From contig JAAFHJ010000077.1 in the NCBI GenBank assembly GCA_013298325.1, positions 1 to 13,399 of the forward strand: a stretch of 13,399 nucleotides of DNA, given 5' to 3'. Shown here piece after piece: positions 7,437 to 13,399 of the stretch. The DNA is from Myxococcales bacterium (GTDB lineage Bacteria; Myxococcota_A; Polyangia; Polyangiales; Polyangiaceae). The position numbers and the translations under genes are program-made. How positions within the stretch are numbered: the stretch's first letter is position 1; the number at the start of each line of letters is the position of its first letter. Under the pieces are notes generated by a model. That model was not told the origin of the DNA, did no database searches, and was given only the letters and a program-made list of their open reading frames with translations.

Positions 7437-10352
7437 ATGGTCGTGGCGGACGCAGGAACCCCCAAGAAGTCAGCCAAAAATCCGTTCGAAGAACGGATCG
7501 GTCAGGTGCTTCGCGGGAAGTGGCATCTCGATTCCGTCCTGGGCGTTGGCGGTATGGCGGCCGTGTTCGGCGCCTCCCACCGCAACGGCCAGCGAGCCGC
7601 GATCAAAATCCTCCATGCGGATTTTGCCCGGGACAAGGGGATCACCGACCGCTTTCTTCGCGAAGCCTATGTGTCCAATAAAATTGGACATCCTGCCACG
7701 GTCCAGGTCTTCGACGACGACATGACCGAGGCCGGTGAGCCGTTCATCGTCATGGAGCTCCTCGAGGGGGACACCGCCCGTGACGTCTGGAAAAAGTGCG
7801 GCCGCACGATGCCGGTCGTCCAGGCGCTTCAGCTCTGTGAGCGCGTCGTCGACTGCCTCTCCTCGTGTCACGCGATCGGCGTCATCCACCGTGACTTGAA
7901 GCCGGCGAACATCTTCGTGACGAAGGAAGGGGTCGTTAAGGTCCTCGACTTCGGCGTCGCTCAGATGCGCGATGCCACCGCCGAGCGCACGCAGGCGGGG
8001 ACGGCCCTCGGAACTCCCTCCTACATGTCGCCTGAGCAGGCGATGGGGCTCGTCGACCAGCTCGACGGCCGTTCCGACCTTTTCTCCATGGGGGCGATGA
8101 TGCACGCCCTCGTGACCGGTCAGCGAATTAACAATGGCCGTACCGAGCAAGAAGCGCTCGTCATGGCGGCGACGAAACCGGTCCCCTCGGTCGCGCGTAT
8201 CGCCCCGAATTTGCCGGTAGAAGTCATCAAGCTGATCGACAAGGCGCTCGCCTGGGATCGACGCAATCGTTTCGACAACGCCGAAGCGATGAGCAAGGCG
8301 ATGATCGAGTGTCTCGCCAAGCTCGGCGCATTGCCGCTCGGCGGACCGAAGGGCACCGCGCTCGCTGCGGCGGCACCTGCGCTTGCGCCGCCGGAGATGC
8401 GTCCGCGGGCACCGAGCATGATGCCGGCGAGCATCGGTTCGGGCGTAAAGGACGCCGGCGGGACCGGGGGCTTTCAGGTTTCGAACCCCGGAACCGGCGG
8501 TTTTCAAGCGCCGGGCGGCATGGGGCGCCAGACGGGTGCCTTTTCGAATTCGCAGGCGGAGACGAACACCGGTCGCTCACTCGGCTCCGGTTCCGGCGCC
8601 GTCAGCAACACGATGGAATTCGAGGTCGGCGACAACGACCCCCGCATCGTCGCGCTCCGCGATCTCTTCAAGCACGTCGAACGACTCCTCCCGAACGCCC
8701 GCCAATACGGGTGGAATCACCCGACCTCCGAGCGCATCATCCAGACGATGACCCAGGCCTTCGGCGAAGCGCTCGCCAAAGATCCTGCCGTCTTTGAACT
8801 CGATATCCGCCCGTATTCCTTGCTCCGTTTCGGGCACACGATCTGGGAACCGGGCCCCCCTTTCGACTCGGTCCCCTACAACTTGTTCGCCTGCGGCGTG
8901 CGTCGGCTCGCGGTAAAGCGCGGCGTCACCGACAAGGAACTCCTCGAGCTCTGGAAGCTCCTCGCTTGCGAGCCGGCCCTCGATCTCCCCCCGGAAGACG
9001 ACATCGCGTCGGCCCTGTGGGAGCGTCGTCTCACCCACGTTCAATGGGAGTGCTGCGAAGCCTTCGCCGAGGGCGAGGCGACCGAGCGCGAGGCCTTCTA
9101 CGACGAAGCCGGCGAACTGGAGCGCGTCGCAAAAGCGGCGGCCCGCGACAAGACCTCGGAAGTCGAAGCAAAAGCGATGAACGTCGCCACCAACGACGGC
9201 GTGCTGACGGACGACACAGGCGTCTCGCCGCTCGCCCTCGAAGACGTCGAGCGGAACCTCTACGGGCGCCGCCTCGTGATCGACGCGAACGAGTTCAGCG
9301 AGCGCTACGTCGACGCGTTTTTGCAGGGGTATTTGCACGCTGCCGTCCAGCGGGATGCCCCGCTCGTCCTCGCGGCACTCCGGAAGTCCTGTGCCGACCT
9401 CTTCGTCGCCGGGCGCGTGGAGGTCCCGCTCCAGCTTTTCCAGACGTTTGGCGAGCGCCTTGCCGGGCTCGTTCCGAGCGATCAGGACCGGCTGAAGCTC
9501 GTCGCTGGCCTCGCCGCCGCGATGTTTGGCGCGGAAAATCTGAAGCTTGCGCTGGGGCGCCTCGAAGCGACGCCGGAACATGTGCATGCCTTCCGGCCGG
9601 TCCTTCCGCTCTTGAGCCGCAACGAATACCCGACGATGCTCGAGGCGTTCCGTCGCCCGCTCCCCGGCGCGCTTCGCGACTCGCTCGCCGCCTATTTGCA
9701 GCATCATTTGCCCGGCTTGGAGGAGATGGTCGCCCAGGCGACGCGCGGCGCCGACAAGGAAGCTTCCGCCCGTCTCCTCGACATGCTCACCCGAGCGAAC
9801 ACCGCTGCGGCTCGCCAGGCGGTATCGCAGCTCGCCTCCACCGACGACCCCGGCGTCGCCATCGAAGCGAAGATGCGCGCCGCCGGCTCGCCGGACGCTG
9901 CACTGCCCGATCTTCTTCAAATGCTTGAAGATCCCCGGGTCGACCGTCGCGTGCTCGCCCTGCAGACCCTCCTGCGCTTCCAGCTCAAGGCGGGCCATCC
10001 GGCGATCTCCCGCAAAGCGAAGACGGCCCCTCTCCATCAACTGAGCGGCGAAGAGCGGTACGCGCTCCTCACCGGTCTTGTGGCTCTCGCCCCCCAGCAC
10101 GGGGAGCCCGTTGCCGTAGAAATCGCCAAGAAGGGCGGTCTCGTGACGTCCGATGATCGTGAAATCGTTCGTATTGTGGCCTGTCAGGTCCTCGGCGAGA
10201 ACTCGACGAGCCGCGTGACGATGGGGGCCCTCCAAGAGGTCGCCGACTCCCGCTGGGGCACGTCCTCCGAGACGCGCGCCGCGGCCCAGGCGGCCGTCGA
10301 TGCCATCAAGGCTCGCCTTCAGGCGAACGCCGCCGCCGGGGTGCGCTCATGA
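7437..10352 (+). CDS. Hanks-type Ser/Thr protein kinase with long helical C-terminal tail
   Basis: The product is 971 residues. The kinase domain (about 28-290) has a glycine loop GVGGMAAVFG (36-45), AIKIL with K57, HRDLKPAN with catalytic D153 and N158, DFG at D171-G173, and activation-segment GTPSYMSPE (192-200). It looks catalytically competent. A Gly/Ser/Pro linker (about 300-400) contains two TGGFQ repeats. Residues about 400-511 form a helical module that resembles the N-terminus of the next protein. From about 690 to 960 the sequence is helical with HEAT-like spacing (for example LPDLLQMLEDPRVDRRVLALQTLLRF). No transmembrane segment is visible, so it should be cytosolic. GAGG at 7431-7434 lies only 2 bases from the ATG at 7437 but 8 bases from a GTG at 7443, so the true start may be two codons later. 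Its stop overlaps the next gene by ATGA. Substrates are unknown; the downstream protein is a plausible partner (inference). Confidence 0.9.
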   Translation: MVVADAGTPKKSAKNPFEERIGQVLRGKWHLDSVLGVGGMAAVFGASHRNGQRAAIKILHADFARDKGITDRFLREAYVSNKIGHPATVQVFDDDMTEAGEPFIVMELLEGDTARDVWKKCGRTMPVVQALQLCERVVDCLSSCHAIGVIHRDLKPANIFVTKEGVVKVLDFGVAQMRDATAERTQAGTALGTPSYMSPEQAMGLVDQLDGRSDLFSMGAMMHALVTGQRINNGRTEQEALVMAATKPVPSVARIAPNLPVEVIKLIDKALAWDRRNRFDNAEAMSKAMIECLAKLGALPLGGPKGTALAAAAPALAPPEMRPRAPSMMPASIGSGVKDAGGTGGFQVSNPGTGGFQAPGGMGRQTGAFSNSQAETNTGRSLGSGSGAVSNTMEFEVGDNDPRIVALRDLFKHVERLLPNARQYGWNHPTSERIIQTMTQAFGEALAKDPAVFELDIRPYSLLRFGHTIWEPGPPFDSVPYNLFACGVRRLAVKRGVTDKELLELWKLLACEPALDLPPEDDIASALWERRLTHVQWECCEAFAEGEATEREAFYDEAGELERVAKAAARDKTSEVEAKAMNVATNDGVLTDDTGVSPLALEDVERNLYGRRLVIDANEFSERYVDAFLQGYLHAAVQRDAPLVLAALRKSCADLFVAGRVEVPLQLFQTFGERLAGLVPSDQDRLKLVAGLAAAMFGAENLKLALGRLEATPEHVHAFRPVLPLLSRNEYPTMLEAFRRPLPGALRDSLAAYLQHHLPGLEEMVAQATRGADKEASARLLDMLTRANTAAARQAVSQLASTDDPGVAIEAKMRAAGSPDAALPDLLQMLEDPRVDRRVLALQTLLRFQLKAGHPAISRKAKTAPLHQLSGEERYALLTGLVALAPQHGEPVAVEIAKKGGLVTSDDREIVRIVACQVLGENSTSRVTMGALQEVADSRWGTSSETRAAAQAAVDAIKARLQANAAAGVRS

Positions 10353-13300
10353 CGATGCGCCTCGACATCATGACCAACGACGCCGGCGAAAACGTTCGCC
10401 GGGAGCGTGCCCGCGAGCTTGGCGCCGACGTCGTCGTTGAATTGTACAAACTGCTGAAGTTGGCAGCCGTTCACGACCTGCAAAACCAGGCGTTTCTGCA
10501 GCAGCTTGAGCGCGCCCACCAGAAGATCTCCGAGTACACGCTCAAAAGCGGTCTCGACGTGAGCATTCTCTTTGCGCACAAAGCGGTGTTCGTTGCCGGT
10601 CAGCTTCTTCGGGGTTCCCGAAGCGTCTACGAAGCGGCCGTAGAACTCGGCGATATGATGAGCAAAATCGGTGGATCCGATGTGTTCATCGAGCGCGATA
10701 TTACGCCGAAAGAGCTTTACCAAATCACCGAAGCGGTCGGCAACGCGCTGCGAAATGCGAGCGTCGACTTCCGTTCGCCGACGCCGCGTTTTCGCCTTCG
10801 CGCCGTGAAAGATGCCGCCCGTCTTCGCGGACTGGAACTTGAGCAGCTCTCGCCGGAAGAGCGAATTGTTCGTGGCTATGCCTCGGCGGTCGTCGTCATG
10901 CGGCGCTTCTTTGAGGATCTATCCGAGAGCCACTACACGCTCCCGCGACGCCTCAAGCGCGTGGCACAGACGCTTGTCGATCTTTCTGAGGGGAACGTCC
11001 CTTTGTTCCTCGGCGTCACCGAGGCCCGAAACGCGAACTTCGATGACGCGGGGCGCGCGGTAAATAGCGCGATTCTCGCCGTCGCGATGGCGCGCAAACT
11101 GACGAATGACGCCGTCGTCCTCTCCAAGGTGGCCATCGCCGCGTTGGTTCACGATGTCGCCCGTCCGCGCGCCGTCGCCCTCGCCGCGCAAGGCGAGTTC
11201 GGCGCAGGCACGACGAGCCTCTCGGAAGACCAGGAAGACGAGCTCCCCCGCGGGACCGCCGCGGTGCTCTCCGCGCTGGGGCGTCTTAACGAAGCGTCGA
11301 TCCATCGCACCGTAATTGCCTTTGAAGCTCAGTGGTTGCGGCGAAAGCTCTATCTCGGCCAGCCCTACGGCGGCGCCCGTGACCCGCTCCTCCATGCCCG
11401 CATCGTGACGATGGCCCGCCGCTTTAACGACGCGGCGACCCCCGAGCCGGGCTTGATGCCGAAGGCGCCCGACTACGCGATCGCCATCCTCGATCGCGAA
11501 TTCACCGACCCGGTCGATAAGACCCTTCTTCGCGTCCTCGCGGAGACGATCCGCGTCGTTCCGATGGGCTCGGTCGTCGAACTTTCTACCGGGGAAGTTG
11601 CCGAAGTCGAGCGGCCGACCTCCCGCGGCGAACGCCCCGTCGTGAAAGTGGTCATCGATGCCCGCGGCGCCCGACCGCGATCGCCGGTGGAAATCGACCT
11701 TTCCACCGATTTGAGCCGCTCGATCAAACGGGTCGTCGAGACGACCGGCTGGCAAAAGGGGCTCTCCCTCGGCGACAGCTTCGAAACCGACGACTCCCCC
11801 CACGGGCCCGACTCCGACGAGCCGGCCTCCGATCGTCCGCAAGCGCCGCCGGCGCCGCCGCCCGGCTTCGCAATGCCGGATCGGCAACCGCCCGCAATCA
11901 TTCACCTTGCACAGGTCGCCCCTGGTGGCGATTCGCCGACGGTCACGCCGCCAAAACCGCGCGTCGCCGACGCGATCGCGCTCGAGTTGGAGGGCATTCC
12001 GTCGGCCCCGCGAATGCCGTCGTCGGCCGCGATGGACGACCTCGTCCTTGATGACGACCCGCTCGTGGTCGACGACCCGCTTGTTTCCGACGATCCGCTC
12101 ATCGCGGATGACCCGTTGGTTTCCGATGACCCGCTCGTCGCCGATGACGCCTTCGACGCCGCCTTCGACCTTCCGCCGCCTAGCCCTGCGAAGCCGCCCG
12201 TCGACGACGTTCGCCGCGCCCTCGGCTCAACGATGGTCGGTGGTGCTGTGGCGCCGGTCGCCCCGATGCCGGCCCGTCCGCCGCTTCATTTTGATCCAGA
12301 ACCGGAACCGGCACCCCGCGAAGAAAACACGCTTTATCAGGCGAGTTCCTTCTACGAGGACGCAAAGCCGAAGCCGCTCTCAAAGGCGATCCAGATCGCC
12401 CGTCCGCCGGCGGCGACCGCAGAAGGGGACCTCGGTGGCACGCCGCTCCCTCACGTCCTGATCTACATGCTCGAGCACCAGCTCGACGGAACTCTCCTTC
12501 TCGCCGATTCCCACGGCGGCGAGACCTTCGTCACGTTCGCATCGGGGACTCCTGTAAAATCATTCGCGAGTTCCGGGGAGGCCCGCCTTGGGGACGTCCT
12601 CGCGCGAATGGGGGGAGTGCCTGAAGCGGCGATCTCCGCAGCGGTTGCGGCGGCAAAGCCGCTCGGTGTGCTTTTGGGCGAGTTCTTGGTGGGCGAGGGG
12701 ACGATCACCCGCGGTCAGCTCGAGAACGCGCTCCGCGTCCAGCTCGTCGAGCGCTTGTCGGCGCTTGGGGCACTCGGTTCTGAGTCGAATTACTCATTTT
12801 ATCAAGGGGTTGACCTGCTCGAAGCGGTCACGGGGGAGCCGGTACGCACGTCACCGCTCAACGCGATTCTTTCCGTCGTTCGCGCCTGGACCGACGACGA
12901 CAAGATCCAAAAGACGCTCGACCGTATCGCGCGCGCGCCGCTTCGGCTCCACCCCGAGGCGGAACTTGGGGCCTTCTCGTTTGCCCCGGAAGAGGCACCG
13001 TTGCTCGCCGCCTTGCGGTCGGGAACGACCACCGTCGTCGAGTGGTCCTACCGGCAGGGGGTCGATGTTCGCGCGATGGCGCGCGTCCTCTACACCCTCG
13101 CCGTGACGCGCCAGTTCCAGCTATCCGGCCAGACCAAGCTCCCGCTAAAGGGCGCAGTTCCTGGGGAATTTCATCCGCCGCTCGTCGTCTCCGGGCGCTG
13201 GAAATCGCCGCCGTCGAGCCGTGTATCGATCCCGGCGCCAGCACCGAGCGTGTCTGCCGTCCGCCGCGACGACCCGGTTGCCTCCCGACGCCCGCAGATC

Positions 13301-13399
13301 CGACCGATCGGCGCCACCCCGCGCCCGGCCGCCGCGGTCACCTACCCGTCCCCCTTTGACGACGGTCCCGGAAGCGCGCGGAATGCACCCCCCAGCGCC
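10349..13399 (+). CDS. Degenerate HD-GYP-like protein fused to a DUF4388-like domain (partial, 3' end outside window)
   Basis: An open frame of 1017 codons starts within the kinase stop (ATGA) and reaches the window edge without a stop. Residues about 29-135 form a helical module also seen in the kinase tail. Residues about 190-440 follow the HD-GYP layout: GRAVNSAILAVAMARKL, AALVHDVARPR (H268-D269), a degenerate helix from F325, IVTMARRFNDAAT, and the typical C-terminal segment VPMGSVVELSTGEVAEV (P405 onward). Compared with active c-di-GMP phosphodiesterases, the first His is R236, the HHxxxDGxGYP region reads FEAQW...GQPY, and the later metal Asp is R357. Hydrolysis is therefore unlikely. 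A Pro/acidic linker with five DDPLVx repeats (569-598) leads to a DUF4388-like region (about 696-828: FASGTPVKS, ARLGDVLARMG, LGEFLVGEGTITRGQLENAL), then an uncharacterised stretch and a Pro/Arg-rich tail. It is cytosolic by appearance. ATGs at 10355 and 10370 are alternative starts. Confidence 0.8.
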   Translation, partial: MTMRLDIMTNDAGENVRRERARELGADVVVELYKLLKLAAVHDLQNQAFLQQLERAHQKISEYTLKSGLDVSILFAHKAVFVAGQLLRGSRSVYEAAVELGDMMSKIGGSDVFIERDITPKELYQITEAVGNALRNASVDFRSPTPRFRLRAVKDAARLRGLELEQLSPEERIVRGYASAVVVMRRFFEDLSESHYTLPRRLKRVAQTLVDLSEGNVPLFLGVTEARNANFDDAGRAVNSAILAVAMARKLTNDAVVLSKVAIAALVHDVARPRAVALAAQGEFGAGTTSLSEDQEDELPRGTAAVLSALGRLNEASIHRTVIAFEAQWLRRKLYLGQPYGGARDPLLHARIVTMARRFNDAATPEPGLMPKAPDYAIAILDREFTDPVDKTLLRVLAETIRVVPMGSVVELSTGEVAEVERPTSRGERPVVKVVIDARGARPRSPVEIDLSTDLSRSIKRVVETTGWQKGLSLGDSFETDDSPHGPDSDEPASDRPQAPPAPPPGFAMPDRQPPAIIHLAQVAPGGDSPTVTPPKPRVADAIALELEGIPSAPRMPSSAAMDDLVLDDDPLVVDDPLVSDDPLIADDPLVSDDPLVADDAFDAAFDLPPPSPAKPPVDDVRRALGSTMVGGAVAPVAPMPARPPLHFDPEPEPAPREENTLYQASSFYEDAKPKPLSKAIQIARPPAATAEGDLGGTPLPHVLIYMLEHQLDGTLLLADSHGGETFVTFASGTPVKSFASSGEARLGDVLARMGGVPEAAISAAVAAAKPLGVLLGEFLVGEGTITRGQLENALRVQLVERLSALGALGSESNYSFYQGVDLLEAVTGEPVRTSPLNAILSVVRAWTDDDKIQKTLDRIARAPLRLHPEAELGAFSFAPEEAPLLAALRSGTTTVVEWSYRQGVDVRAMARVLYTLAVTRQFQLSGQTKLPLKGAVPGEFHPPLVVSGRWKSPPSSRVSIPAPAPSVSAVRRDDPVASRRPQIRPIGATPRPAAAVTYPSPFDDGPGSARNAPPSA
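12053..12142 (+). repeat. Five 18-bp acidic repeats (DDPLVx) in the HD-GYP-like gene
   Basis: Five consecutive 18-bp units encode DDPLVV, DDPLVS, DDPLIA, DDPLVS and DDPLVA (residues 569-598). A sixth partial DD follows. Codons vary among units (CTC/CTT/TTG for Leu, GAC/GAT for Asp), so the amino acid pattern is conserved better than the DNA. It sits in the linker between the HD-GYP-like and DUF4388-like domains. Confidence 0.85.

Noticed and set aside
8577..10235. 552-codon minus-strand open frame inside the kinase gene
   Set aside because: It is a long shadow frame typical of high-GC coding DNA. The plus strand shows kinase motifs and a coherent helical tail, and the minus translation shows no family motif.

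Overview
The window comes from a high-GC Gram-negative chromosome. The best guess is a myxobacterium or close relative (Myxococcota). The reasons are an outer-membrane beta-barrel with a proline-rich N-terminus, a Hanks-type Ser/Thr kinase with a long helical tail, and an HD-GYP-like protein joined to a DUF4388-type domain. This assignment is inference from gene content; no rRNA or other phylogenetic marker is present. No tRNA, rRNA, CRISPR array, insertion sequence, integrase or attachment site was seen.

Layout: two minus-strand envelope genes lie at the left, a truncated membrane protein (1-200, possibly Lnt-like) downstream of a secreted beta-barrel protein (290-1291). A 152-base divergent intergenic region (1292-1443) separates them from the plus-strand genes, which fill the rest. 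First comes a tight housekeeping group: an RlmI-type 23S rRNA methyltransferase (1444-2631), a HAD-IIB phosphatase overlapping it by ATGA (2628-3434), and ArgD acetylornithine aminotransferase (3444-4652). A perfect 10-bp inverted repeat just after argD probably ends the group.

The right two thirds holds the unusual material. The gene at 4708-7224 encodes a full-length protein with P1B-type metal-ATPase architecture and an N-terminal Cys4 TRASH/YHS-like motif. Almost every catalytic signature is replaced: the phosphorylated Asp of DKTGT, TGE, the CPC metal site, TGD and most of GDGxND. The reading frame is intact, so it reads as a pseudoenzyme rather than a decayed gene. After a 212-base gap comes a Ser/Thr kinase with intact catalytic residues (7437-10352). 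Overlapping its stop by ATGA is an open frame of at least 1017 codons that runs off the window (10349-13399). It carries an HD-GYP-like domain that kept the HD dyad but lost most other metal ligands, then an acidic repeat linker and a DUF4388-like domain. The kinase tail and the N-terminus of this last protein appear to share a helical module.

Taken together, 4708-13399 looks like a signalling locus built from one active kinase and two catalytically degenerate scaffolds, one metal-pump-like and one phosphodiesterase-like. That they form a pathway is inference from strand, spacing and the overlap.
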